Assembly: GCA_013360825.1 (NCBI GenBank)
Contig: JABWAY010000003.1
Coordinates: 1-38,018, forward strand
Reading direction: 5' to 3'
Length of the DNA: 38,018 nt
Origin: Candidatus Brocadiia bacterium
GTDB taxonomy: Bacteria; Planctomycetota; MHYJ01; WSZJ01
Shown: piece by piece, positions 1 to 7,141 of the stretch
Numbering within the stretch: position 1 is the first letter of the stretch
Layout: the number at the start of each line of letters is the position of its first letter
The notes under the pieces: generated by a model
The model's database searches: none
The model's input: the letters and a program-made list of their open reading frames with translations, nothing else
What the model was told of the DNA's origin: nothing
Made by a program: the position numbers and the translations under genes

Positions 1-2
1 GA

Positions 3-128
3 CCTGATGCAGTGAGCGCAGACGGCATTCAGGCGCCGGACGGCATTGTGGTGCCGCCGCCGGCCGCCGAGCCCCGGCCACCCGGACGCACGGTGACCGC
101 CAGCCGGCTCGCCCGCCACCCGCCGTGA
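3..128 (+). other. Open +3 frame upstream of dnaA, possible displaced DnaA linker
   Basis: The frame is open from the window edge to TGA 126-128. It translates to a Pro/Ala/Arg-rich peptide with strongly GC3-biased codons, containing GIVVPPPAAEPRPPG. This resembles the variable linker (domain II) of DnaA. It overlaps the open part of the dnaA frame from 97 to 128. It could equally be the tail of an unrelated upstream gene. Confidence 0.3.
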
Positions 129-144
129 GCGCGAGCCGCGGCCC

Positions 145-1188
145 GTGCTGCGCGGGGAGCTCGAGACCTTCGTCGTCGGGCCCAGCAACGAGCTGGCCTA
201 CTCCGTCACCGCCGCGCTCGTCCGCAACCCGGGCCAGGCCTTCAAGCACCTGATCCTGCACGGCGGCTGTGGCCTCGGCAAGACGCACCTGCTACAGGCG
301 GTGTGCAACGGCATCAGCCGCACCCACCCCGAGCTGGTTTGGCACTTCGTGTCCGGCGAGGTCTTCACCAACGAGTTCATCGCCGCGTTTCGAACCGCAA
401 CGCTCGACCAGTTTCGAGCGCGGTATCGCAACATCGACCTGCTCGTCATCGACGACATCCACTTCCTCTCCAACAAGAAGGCCACGCAGGAGGAGTTCCT
501 GCACACGTACAATGCGATCGACGCCTGCGGGAAGATGGTTGTCCTCTCTTCCGACCGCCATCCGCGCAGCATGTCGACCCTGTCCGAGCCATTGGTCAAC
601 CGGCTCGTGGCGGCGATGGTCGTCGAGATCGGGCCGCCCGATTACTCGATTCGCCGCGAGATTCTCCGCCGCAAGGCCGCGGTCATGCAGTGCGACCTGC
701 CGGACATGGCCCTCGACTTCCTCGCCCAGCGCGTCACGCGCAACATCCGCGAGCTGGAAGGCGCGTTGCAGAAGCTGGTAGCCCTGGCTTCGCTGACGCG
801 GGAGCCGCTGACGCTCGATCGCGTCCGGCGGGCCGTCGAGGAGTACGTTCCCGCCGCCCGGGCCCCGGAGCCGGCCCAGATCGTCCGTCAGTGCGCGCAG
901 CACTTCGGCGTCACCGTTGACGCGTTGAACTCGAGCTCACGCGATCGCACCGTGACCCTCGCGCGAGGCGTCGCGATTTTCCTGCTGCGGCGGCATACGC
1001 GGCTGAGCTACCCCGAGATCGGCCGCCTGCTCGGCGACAAGCGGCACTCGACCGCGATCATGGCTGCCCGCCGGATCCAGGACCTGCTCGACCGCGACCA
1101 GTCGGTGACGTGGCACACGGCGGGCGGCGCGCGCGACGCCCCGCTGCGCTGCCTGATCGACGAACTGGAGCAGCGCCTGCTCCAGTGA
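145..1188 (+). CDS. dnaA: Chromosomal replication initiator DnaA, lacking domain I (5' truncated or frameshifted)
   Basis: AAA+ ATPase that binds DnaA boxes and melts the origin. The 347-aa product starts directly at domain III: GPSNELAY at about residue 12, Walker A GGCGLGKT at 40-47, Walker B LLVIDDIHFL at about 99-108, and the domain IV signature GDKRHSTAIMAARRI at 297-311. Family members are about 450 aa, so domains I and II are missing. GTG at 145 is the only usual start after an in-frame TGA at 94-96. The +3 frame is open from base 3 to a TGA at 126-128 and reads as a Pro/Ala-rich linker-like peptide, so a one-base indel near 97-128 may have split a longer gene whose beginning lies left of the window. 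No DnaA boxes or dnaN are visible. Family assignment is certain; the start is not. Confidence 0.9.
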   Translation: MLRGELETFVVGPSNELAYSVTAALVRNPGQAFKHLILHGGCGLGKTHLLQAVCNGISRTHPELVWHFVSGEVFTNEFIAAFRTATLDQFRARYRNIDLLVIDDIHFLSNKKATQEEFLHTYNAIDACGKMVVLSSDRHPRSMSTLSEPLVNRLVAAMVVEIGPPDYSIRREILRRKAAVMQCDLPDMALDFLAQRVTRNIRELEGALQKLVALASLTREPLTLDRVRRAVEEYVPAARAPEPAQIVRQCAQHFGVTVDALNSSSRDRTVTLARGVAIFLLRRHTRLSYPEIGRLLGDKRHSTAIMAARRIQDLLDRDQSVTWHTAGGARDAPLRCLIDELEQRLLQ

Positions 1189-1192
1189 CGCA

Positions 1193-1256
1193 GGCCGTCC
1201 GCCGGAGACGGCCCGCCACGGACGGAACGTCCCCCTGGGCGGCACGGATGCCGCCC
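1193..1256 (+). terminator. Three tandem perfect hairpins after dnaA, probable terminator
   Basis: Three inverted repeats follow the dnaA stop within 64 bases: GGCCGTC/GACGGCC (1193-1199 with 1207-1213), GGACG/CGTCC (1220-1224 with 1228-1232) and GGGCGGCA/TGCCGCCC (1237-1244 with 1249-1256, loop CGGA). The last is followed by a pyrimidine run (CCTTCCTTCC). The final hairpin is the best terminator candidate, although the tail is C-rich, not U-rich. Confidence 0.5.
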
Positions 1257-1306
1257 GCCTTCCTTCCTCCCCCGCTCCCCCGCTTCCAGCCCCACCCCTA
1301 GCGCGG

Positions 1307-1336
1307 TTCACGGCGCCGGTCGTGCGCTCGTATAAT
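1307..1336 (+). promoter_or_regulatory. Sigma-70-type promoter for the small lipoprotein gene
   Basis: A perfect -10 box TATAAT at 1331-1336 lies 18 bases downstream of TTCACG (1307-1312, four of six matches to the -35 consensus). Transcription would start near 1343, giving a leader of about 64 bases before the ATG at 1407. It lies just after the hairpin cluster, consistent with a new transcription unit. Confidence 0.6.
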
Positions 1337-1406
1337 CTGGCCGGCAGCGGGGCCAGCCGCGATGCGCAATGCATCGACGCGCAGGCTTGCTGCTAAGGAG
1401 CGACGG

Positions 1407-1610
1407 ATGCTTGCGCGCAGGATCTGGCGACGCATGGCGCTCTCGTGCATGAGCGGTGGCACGCTGCTGGCGGCGGGCTGCCTGGCCACGCTGGAGCGGA
1501 ACATCGACCTGATACTCTCGCCGGCCGCGACGGAGAACATTCTCCGCGCCCCGTACAGCGCCGTGTCCACGCTGGTTCAGCTCGTGGCCCGCTACGTGCG
1601 CGGAGGCTGA
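1407..1610 (+). CDS. Small putative lipoprotein
   Basis: A 67-aa product. An upstream in-frame ATG exists at 1362, but ATG 1407 has AAGGAG six bases ahead (1395-1400) and starts a clean signal sequence: MLARRIWRR, a hydrophobic stretch, then LLAAGC, a lipobox with the acylated cysteine near residue 27. The mature part is only about 40 residues (LERNIDLILSPAATENIL and a tail ending YVRGG). I do not recognise the mature part; similar tiny lipoproteins are common in Planctomycetota. The stop is two bases from the ATG of the FHA gene, so the two are likely cotranscribed from the promoter at 1307-1336. Confidence is good that it is a gene; function unknown. Confidence 0.6.
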   Translation: MLARRIWRRMALSCMSGGTLLAAGCLATLERNIDLILSPAATENILRAPYSAVSTLVQLVARYVRGG

Positions 1611-1612
1611 GC

Positions 1613-2869
1613 ATGCCCGCCCTGCTCGTGCGCTATCCGCCGGGGAAGACGCACCGCTTCGAGCTCTCGTCCAGCCCGCTGACCGTGGGCCGATCCGAGG
1701 CGTGCGACATTCATCTGCCCAGCGAGGAGATCTCGCGCGAGCACGCCCACATCTGGATCGACGAGCACAACCGCGTCCTCGTTCAGGATCGCCGCTCCAA
1801 GAACGGCACGCGCGTCGACGCCGGCGAGACCTTCCGCAACGAGGTGCGGGTGGCCCGCCGGTCGATCCGCGTGGGCGAATTCGAGCTGGAGATCGTCGAA
1901 GCGCCGCCGGCGGACGACACTGCCGACACGCGCGTGGTCTTCCAGCCCGATCCCCCCACCGCCTCGGGCGACGCCAGCTTCTTCCCCCCCACACGGCAAC
2001 TCGACCTGAACACACAGCGCCTCTCGCTCCTGATGAGCCTGGCCGAGCGGATCAGCGGCGTCTTCGACCGCAAGCAACTGCTCGAGCAGGCGCTCGATGC
2101 CTGCTGCGAGGCGCTCTCCTTCGAGCGCGGCCTGATCGTCATCAAGACCCAGCGCGGCGACACGGAGGCCCCCGTGACGCGCAACGTGCAGCGGGACGCC
2201 AGCGGCGCGTACACGGTCAGCCGCACGCTCATCAACCGGGCCCTGCTCCACGGCGAGCGGGCCGTGGTCAACAACCTCGCCACCGACATGGTCGGCAACA
2301 TCAGCGACAGCCTGGTCCGCTTCCCGATCTGCTCCGCGCTGTGCGTGCCCATCCTGCACCGTGATGAGATCCTGGGCGCCATCTATGGCGACCGCATTAC
2401 CCAAGCCTCCACTTACACCAACGAGGACGTGGACTTCCTGGCGGCCATCGCGCGGCAGGTCGGCGTCGACCGCGTCTTCGCCGGCGTGGCGCCCCGCAAG
2501 AAGGCGGAACTGATCGCGGAGCTCAAGGCCGACGGCCCGGTCGCCATGGTCGGCGACGGCGTCAATGACGCCCCCGCGCTTGCCGTCGCCGACGTCGGCA
2601 TCGCCATGGGCACCGGGTCCGACATCGCCGCCGAGGCGGGGCACATCGTCCTCGTGCGCGCCGACCTCCGCGACGTGGAAGCCGCGATCGATCTCAGCGC
2701 GCGGGTCCTCCGGACCATCCGGCAGAACCTCTTCTGGGCCTTCGCCTACAACGTCGCGATGATTCCCGCGGCCGCGCTGGGCTGGCTGAACCCGATGATC
2801 GCCGCCGGCGCGATGGCCGTCAGCAGCCTCAGCGTCGTCGCGAACTCGCTCCGCCTCCGCCGCGCCTGA
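1613..2869 (+). CDS. Chimeric ORF: FHA-GAF protein joined in frame to the C-terminus of a copper P-type ATPase
   Basis: The 418-aa ORF begins at ATG 1613. Residues 20-95 are a forkhead-associated (phosphothreonine-binding) domain with GRS at 26-28, SREH at 41-44 and SKNGTR near 62. Residues about 135-283 are a GAF sensor domain with SLAERISGVFDRKQLLEQAL and the typical ending YTNEDVDFLAAIARQVG. At residue 283-286 (about 2459-2470) the sequence becomes P1B-type ATPase without a linker: VDRVFAGVAPRKKAEL, then GDGVNDAPAL. FHA-GAF proteins of this type usually continue into another signalling region. The abrupt switch between a cytosolic sensor and the middle of an ATP-binding domain makes no structural sense, so I read it as an assembly chimera or a deletion scar, not a functional fusion. 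Confidence 0.75.
   Translation: MPALLVRYPPGKTHRFELSSSPLTVGRSEACDIHLPSEEISREHAHIWIDEHNRVLVQDRRSKNGTRVDAGETFRNEVRVARRSIRVGEFELEIVEAPPADDTADTRVVFQPDPPTASGDASFFPPTRQLDLNTQRLSLLMSLAERISGVFDRKQLLEQALDACCEALSFERGLIVIKTQRGDTEAPVTRNVQRDASGAYTVSRTLINRALLHGERAVVNNLATDMVGNISDSLVRFPICSALCVPILHRDEILGAIYGDRITQASTYTNEDVDFLAAIARQVGVDRVFAGVAPRKKAELIAELKADGPVAMVGDGVNDAPALAVADVGIAMGTGSDIAAEAGHIVLVRADLRDVEAAIDLSARVLRTIRQNLFWAFAYNVAMIPAAALGWLNPMIAAGAMAVSSLSVVANSLRLRRA
2464..2869 (+). pseudogene. 3' fragment of a Cu(+)-transporting P1B ATPase (CopA-like)
   Basis: This is the last ~135 residues of a heavy-metal ATPase. It has the hinge motif GDGVNDAPAL (residues 314-323 of the ORF), then GIAMGTGSDIAAEAGHIVL, and the last two membrane helices with YNVAMIP (YN-x4-P type) and MAVSSLSVVANSLRLRR. 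These helix motifs define the copper-exporting P1B-1 group. Metal-binding N-terminus, transmembrane segments 1-6 with the CPC motif, and the DKTGT phosphorylation site are all absent, so this piece alone cannot pump. It ends ten bases before the converging gene at 2880. Confidence 0.8.
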
Positions 2870-2879
2870 CCCCGGGCCC

Positions 2880-3818
2880 CTACTTCATCGTGCGCGGCTC
2901 GCGCTCCCAGATTTTCCGGAGCACCGACTCCAGCCGCTCCCGGACCTCCGCGTCGGGATGGTCCTTCATCAGGCGCGCCACCGCCTCCGCCGCCCCCGCC
3001 CCCCGCGCCGTCAGCATCTCGGTCGCACGCAGCCGCTCGTTCGTGTCCTTCGAGGCCAGGAGATCCGCATCCCGGCGCAGCGCAAGGTCCTCGTCCTCCG
3101 TCAGACGCCTCGCCCCCCGGAGCTCCTCCAGAATGTCCTCCACCTCGGGGCGCATGACATACACGTACTCGAACGTGACGCGCGGAGTCGCAAAGGTCCG
3201 GACACGGATGTGCAGGTAGGCCCCCTCGCCGCTCCGCAGCCGGAACCAGGCACTCTCGGGCTGAAGCTCCCGGATGTCCACCTCGCCGGGCTCCAGCGCC
3301 TGGGCCAGCGCCGGCCGGCGCGCGGCGTCGATCTTCCCGAATCCCTCGGGAACCCCCGCGCCGATCCCGAAGATCCCCCGGACGGTCAGGATCGAACCGC
3401 CCCCCTGCGAGCGGACGATCGCGATGTCCCCCCTGTGACCCGGGTCGTTCCGGTCTTCCTCGAAGCGCCACGTGTCGCGGCCGAAGGCGTCGAGGGAGAA
3501 GGTTCCGGTCTTGTAGAAGCGGGGGAAGGTGCCGATGAGGCCGCGCGCGGCGGTCTCGTTTTTCCCCTGGTTGCGCCAGCGGACCTCGATGGAGTAGAGG
3601 GCATAGCGCTCCGCGTCGATGACGAGCGACGGGACGCCGGGCTTCCCGAGAACCGTCTCCCGTCCGCGATCGAGAAGGAGGACCTCGTAGGCGTCGGCGT
3701 CCTCGACCTTCGGCCAGGTCAGGGTGAGTTTTCCGTCGGCGAATTCGCCGCGGACGTCCTCCGCCACGGCGGGGACGGCGAGGAGGGCCAGGAGCAGCGG
3801 AAGGGCGGCGCGCGGCAT
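2880..3818 (-). CDS. Secreted protein with FN3-like N-terminus and HEAT-like C-terminus
   Basis: A 312-aa product starting at the ATG at 3818, chosen over the ATG at 3857 because CGGAGA lies just upstream and the signal peptide MPRAALPLLLALLAVPAVAED then begins at residue 1. Residues about 20-90 read like a fibronectin type III strand pattern (KLTLTWPKVEDADAYEVLLL). The middle part, with repeated aromatic/beta-strand stretches such as RDTWRFEEDRNDPG, is not recognised. The C-terminal ~75 residues are helical and charged (LRRDADLLASKDTNERLRAT, MKDHPDAEVRERLESVLRKI), similar to a pair of HEAT repeats. Probably periplasmic or surface; function unknown. It stands alone, convergent with the preceding ORF and divergent from pepA. 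Confidence 0.7.
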   Translation of the reverse strand: MPRAALPLLLALLAVPAVAEDVRGEFADGKLTLTWPKVEDADAYEVLLLDRGRETVLGKPGVPSLVIDAERYALYSIEVRWRNQGKNETAARGLIGTFPRFYKTGTFSLDAFGRDTWRFEEDRNDPGHRGDIAIVRSQGGGSILTVRGIFGIGAGVPEGFGKIDAARRPALAQALEPGEVDIRELQPESAWFRLRSGEGAYLHIRVRTFATPRVTFEYVYVMRPEVEDILEELRGARRLTEDEDLALRRDADLLASKDTNERLRATEMLTARGAGAAEAVARLMKDHPDAEVRERLESVLRKIWEREPRTMK

Positions 3819-3917
3819 GGTGTCTCCGGGGAGGGGGCAGGACTCGAGGCCGTTCACAGGGGCCGGGGAGGGCAGTTTACGTGATCCCGGCGGGTTGTCC
3901 CTCCCCGAGGAGAAACC

Positions 3918-3944
3918 ATGTTCCTTTTTCCGGAAGTCTCATAG
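3918..3944 (+). other. Possible 8-codon leader peptide upstream of pepA
   Basis: ATG 3918 is preceded five bases upstream by GAGGAG (3907-3912) and encodes MFLFPEVS followed by TAG. It ends 47 bases before pepA. The strong ribosome site in front of so short an ORF is notable, but no attenuator hairpin is obvious in the gap, so this may be chance. Confidence 0.25.
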
Positions 3945-3991
3945 GATTCCGCAACACCCCCGCAACCCCACAACACCGGAGGCAGGCACCC

Positions 3992-5455
3992 ATGATCCGC
4001 GTCAACACCACGCGCCGGCTCGAGCGCACGGACCTTCTGGTCCTCTTTGCCGAAGAACCGCCCACGAAGGACCAGAAGCCCGCCTGGCGCTGGTCGACGC
4101 TCTCGGGGGATGCGAATCGCCGGCTGGTCGCGGCGCTGGAGAAGGAACGGTTCACGGGACGGACCGCGCAGACGTTCGTCTGGCACGCCGCGGATACGAA
4201 CGCGGAGCGCGTTCTGGTGGCGGGGCTGGGGAAGGCGGCGAAACGGGACGTGGATCTGACGATCCGCGCGGCGGGGGCGGCGGCGCGGAAGGCGCGGGAC
4301 ATCGGGGCGCTGCGTGTCGCGGCGGAGCTGCCGCCGGCGGGGAAGGTCGGGGAGGAGAGGAGCGCCCAGGCGATCGCGGAGGGGTTCATGCTCGGGGCCT
4401 ACGAGTTCGACCGGTACCGGTCGCGGGAGCCCCAGAAATCCTTCGAGGCGGTGACGATCGTGGCGGCGCCGGAGAGGGCGCTGAAGCTGGCGGAGATCAT
4501 GTGCCGGGCGACGCTGTTCGCGCGGGATCTGGTCAACACCCCCGCGGGAGACTGCGCGCCGCGGCACCTCGCCGATGCGGCGCGAAAGCTCGCCGGGGCG
4601 CACGTGAAGGTGACGGTCTGGGGGCCGAAGGAGATCGAAAAGAAAAACATGGGCGGGCTGATCGGGATCGGGAAGGGATCGGACGAGCCGTATCATTTCA
4701 TCATGCTGAAGTATGAGGGCAGGAAGGGGGCGAAGAAGATCGCGGTCTGCGGCAAGGGGATCACCTTCGACTCCGGCGGGCTCTGCATCAAGCCGGCGGA
4801 CGGGATGGGAACGATGAAGTGCGACATGAGCGGCGCGGCGGCCGTCCTCGGGCTGTTTGCGGCGATCAGCGAACTGAAGCCGGAGTGCTCCGTCTACGGG
4901 TACATCCCCGCGGCGGAGAACATGACCGGCGGGAGCGCGGTGAAGACGGGGGACGTCCTGCGGACGGCGAGCGGGCGGACCATCGAGGTCAACAACACCG
5001 ATGCGGAGGGGCGGGTGGTCCTGGCCGACGCGATGACGGTCGCGCGCGAGGACAAGCCCGACGAGATCATCGACCTCGCGACCCTGACGGGCGCCTGCGT
5101 CGTCGCCCTCGGCGACCAGGTCGCGGGACTCTTCGCGAACGACGACGCCCTGGCCGCGGGGATCGAGGCGGCGGCGAAACGCGCGGGCGAGCGGTTCTGG
5201 CGGATGCCGATCGTGAGCGAGTACCGGGACCTGCTGAAGTCGGAGATCGCCGACATCAAGAACAGCGGCGGGCGTTACGCCGGGGCGATCCAGGGCGCGC
5301 TGTTCCTGCAGGAATGGGCCGGGGAACAGCCCTGGGCCCACCTCGACATCGCGGGGCCTGCGTGGACGGACAAGGGGCTTCCGTACTGCCAGCCCGGGGG
5401 GACCGGGTTCGCGGTGCGGACCCTGCTGGAATACGTGACCGCGCAGGGCCGGTAG
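3992..5455 (+). CDS. pepA: Leucyl aminopeptidase (M17 family)
   Basis: Cytosolic dizinc aminopeptidase that removes N-terminal residues from peptides; usually a hexamer. The start is ATG 3992, with CGGAGG nine bases upstream (3977-3982), giving 487 aa, normal for M17. All metal ligands and catalytic residues are visible: K255 and D260 in GKGITFDSGG, K267 in IKPADGM, D278 in KCDMSGAAAV, and the family signature NTDAEGR at 335-341 (D337, E339, R341). The N-terminal macro-like domain occupies about residues 1-160. The gene is monocistronic as far as can be seen, with a 134-base upstream region containing a tiny possible leader ORF. Function is certain at family level. Confidence 0.95.
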   Translation: MIRVNTTRRLERTDLLVLFAEEPPTKDQKPAWRWSTLSGDANRRLVAALEKERFTGRTAQTFVWHAADTNAERVLVAGLGKAAKRDVDLTIRAAGAAARKARDIGALRVAAELPPAGKVGEERSAQAIAEGFMLGAYEFDRYRSREPQKSFEAVTIVAAPERALKLAEIMCRATLFARDLVNTPAGDCAPRHLADAARKLAGAHVKVTVWGPKEIEKKNMGGLIGIGKGSDEPYHFIMLKYEGRKGAKKIAVCGKGITFDSGGLCIKPADGMGTMKCDMSGAAAVLGLFAAISELKPECSVYGYIPAAENMTGGSAVKTGDVLRTASGRTIEVNNTDAEGRVVLADAMTVAREDKPDEIIDLATLTGACVVALGDQVAGLFANDDALAAGIEAAAKRAGERFWRMPIVSEYRDLLKSEIADIKNSGGRYAGAIQGALFLQEWAGEQPWAHLDIAGPAWTDKGLPYCQPGGTGFAVRTLLEYVTAQGR

Positions 5456-5492
5456 CAGCGGGGAGCGGGGTCGCGCGGGCCCGGGAGGCGGT

Positions 5493-5714
5493 CTACTTCC
5501 GGAACTGCTTCCTCACGATGTCGAAGACCGTCTGCTTTCCGTCGCCCCCGCAGCCTTTGCAGGACAGGTCGACCGCGTCCCCGAGCCGGATCCCGCCGAT
5601 TCCCAGGCAGGATTCGCAGGTGCGGATCGGCACCAGGAACGCCGCCGCAAGGGCGGCGAGGCCGACCAGAGCCAGCAGCCTGGTTCCGAATCCGCGGCGT
5701 GGGGACGCACTCAT
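5493..5714 (-). CDS. Small membrane protein with two DnaJ-type CxxCxGxG-like motifs
   Basis: A 73-aa protein from ATG 5714; CGGAG lies about ten bases upstream. Residues 12-30 form one hydrophobic helix (LLALVGLAALAAAFLVPI). The following part carries CESCLGIGG and, about 20 residues later, CKGCGGDGK, the two half-sites of a DnaJ-like zinc finger. A basic helix, VFDIVRKQFRK, ends the protein. Four cysteines in this arrangement suggest one bound zinc on the side following the helix. DnaJ-like CR motifs without a J domain occur in small bacterial proteins, often of unknown role. It faces pepA convergently and is divergent from the DUF2064 gene. Confidence 0.7.
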   Translation of the reverse strand: MSASPRRGFGTRLLALVGLAALAAAFLVPIRTCESCLGIGGIRLGDAVDLSCKGCGGDGKQTVFDIVRKQFRK

Positions 5715-5816
5715 GGGGCTTTCTCCGAAGGGACTCCCATTCTCCGCGAATCCGGCGCGGTGTCAGCGAGATTCTGCGGTTCCGGGTGATGCGCCCCCGT
5801 CCCGCGCCGCCGGAGG

Positions 5817-5822
5817 TAGAAT
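5817..5822 (+). promoter_or_regulatory. -10-like TAGAAT box nine bases before the ATG (possible leaderless start)
   Basis: TAGAAT ends nine bases before ATG 5832. If used as a -10 box, transcription would begin at or next to the start codon. A GGAGG at 5812-5816 is 15 bases away, too far for a normal ribosome site. One of several such boxes in the window. Confidence 0.45.
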
Positions 5823-5831
5823 CCCACCGCC

Positions 5832-6443
5832 ATGTTTCCTCCCTCCCTCTGTGTCTTCGCGCGCCGCCCGGAATCCGGCCGTGTGAAGACCCGCCTGGCG
5901 GCCGAGATCGGGGCGGAGGCGGCGCTGGGAGCGTACAGGGATTGCCTCCGCGCGGTCGCGGCGCAGGCGGCGCGGATCGCGCCGCGCGGTTCGCTCCGGG
6001 GACTGTTCGTCTTCGGGACGCCCGACGGCTGCGTGAACGACATGGCGGCCTGGTTCCCGCGCTGGTCCGCGTTCATGGACCAGGGTGACGGCGACCTCGG
6101 CGAGCGGATGGGGCGCGCGTTCCGGCGCTGCTCCCCGGCCGTCCTGATCGGGACCGACTCCCCCGACCTCCCGGACGCGCACGTCGAGCAGGCGTTCCGC
6201 GATCTGGAGTCGCACGACGTCGTCCTCGGCCCCGCGGAGGACGGCGGTTATGTCCTGATCGGGCTGCGGGAACAGCGCCCGGATCTGTTCCGGGACATCC
6301 CGTGGTCCACGCCGGCCGTGCTCGAGACGACGTTGAAGCGGGCTGCGGGACTCCGGGTCTCCTTGCTCCCCCCCTGGTACGACATCGACACGCGCGCCGA
6401 CCTGGAGCGGTGGCGGCGCGGGACCGCCGGCGCGCAGGGATGA
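5832..6443 (+). CDS. DUF2064 / TIGR04282-family glycosyltransferase-like protein
   Basis: A 203-aa protein with a nucleotide-diphospho-sugar transferase (GT-A) fold. Visible family features are the N-terminal FARRPESGRVKTRLAAEIG (nucleotide-binding R-x-KTRL), the LIGTDSPDLP metal/nucleotide motif at about residue 107, and GPAEDGGYVLIGL at about 134. The family is named from its association with rSAM/selenodomain proteins, but its substrate is unknown. The stop TGA overlaps the next start (ATGA at 6440-6443), so it is translationally coupled to the GT2 gene, and the pair likely acts together. Normal family length. Confidence 0.85.
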   Translation: MFPPSLCVFARRPESGRVKTRLAAEIGAEAALGAYRDCLRAVAAQAARIAPRGSLRGLFVFGTPDGCVNDMAAWFPRWSAFMDQGDGDLGERMGRAFRRCSPAVLIGTDSPDLPDAHVEQAFRDLESHDVVLGPAEDGGYVLIGLREQRPDLFRDIPWSTPAVLETTLKRAAGLRVSLLPPWYDIDTRADLERWRRGTAGAQG

Positions 6444-7129
6444 CCTCTCCCCGGATCGCGGTCGTCATTCCCGCGCTGAACGAGGAGAAGAGCCTGCCGC
6501 TCGTCCTGGCCGCCCTTCCGACCGTCGAGGATGTCGTGGTCGTGGACAACGGCTCGACGGACCGGACGGCGGAGGTCGCGCGGGCGGGAGGGGCTCGCGT
6601 CGTGGAGGAACTCCGGCGCGGGTATGGGAGCGCGTGCCTGGCGGGGATCGCGGCGCTGGGGGACCCGGACATCGTGGTCTTCGTGGATGCGGACTTCAGC
6701 GATCATCCCGAGGAACTCCCCCTTCTGACGGCGCCGATCGCGGCGGGGGAGGCCGACATGGTGATCGGGTCGCGCTCGCTCGGCGAGCGGGAGCGCGGCG
6801 CGCTCCTCCCGCAGGCCCGGTTCGGGAACGCGCTGGCCTGTTTCCTGATGCGCGTCCTCTACGGCCACCGCTACACCGACCTCGGCCCGTTCCGGGCGAT
6901 CCGGGCCTCCTCGCTGCGGGCGCTCGGGATGCGTGACCGGAATTTCGGCTGGACCGTGGAGATGCAGATCCGGGCGCTCCGGCACGGGCTGCGGATCCGG
7001 GAGGTGCCGGTCCGTTACCGCTGCCGGATCGGGACGTCGAAAATCACCGGTACGATCTCGGGCACGATTCGTGCAGGATATAAGATCCTGTGGACGATCT
7101 TCCGCCACGCCCTTTCCCGAAAGGCCTGA
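6440..7129 (+). CDS. Family 2 glycosyltransferase (dolichol-phosphate-mannose-synthase-like)
   Basis: 229 aa from ATG 6440, selected because it overlaps the preceding stop and begins just ahead of the conserved IAVVIPALNEEKSL. The GT2 hallmarks follow: VVVDNGSTDRT, a GYGSACLAGI motif near residue 57, and FVDADFSDHPEE (the DxD metal site). The later RYTDLGPFRAIR and NFGWTVEMQI are shared with polyprenyl-phosphate glycosyltransferases. No membrane helices are present, so it is a soluble or peripheral enzyme that probably transfers a sugar from a nucleotide donor to a lipid phosphate or small acceptor. Coupled to DUF2064 upstream and only 12 bases from the CAP gene downstream. Confidence 0.88.
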   Translation: MTSPRIAVVIPALNEEKSLPLVLAALPTVEDVVVVDNGSTDRTAEVARAGGARVVEELRRGYGSACLAGIAALGDPDIVVFVDADFSDHPEELPLLTAPIAAGEADMVIGSRSLGERERGALLPQARFGNALACFLMRVLYGHRYTDLGPFRAIRASSLRALGMRDRNFGWTVEMQIRALRHGLRIREVPVRYRCRIGTSKITGTISGTIRAGYKILWTIFRHALSRKA

Positions 7130-7141
7130 ACGTCAAATCCC

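Noticed and set aside
1362..1406. ATG 1362 as start of the small lipoprotein
   Set aside because: No ribosome site, and it would place 15 charged residues before the signal sequence; ATG 1407 has AAGGAG at six bases.
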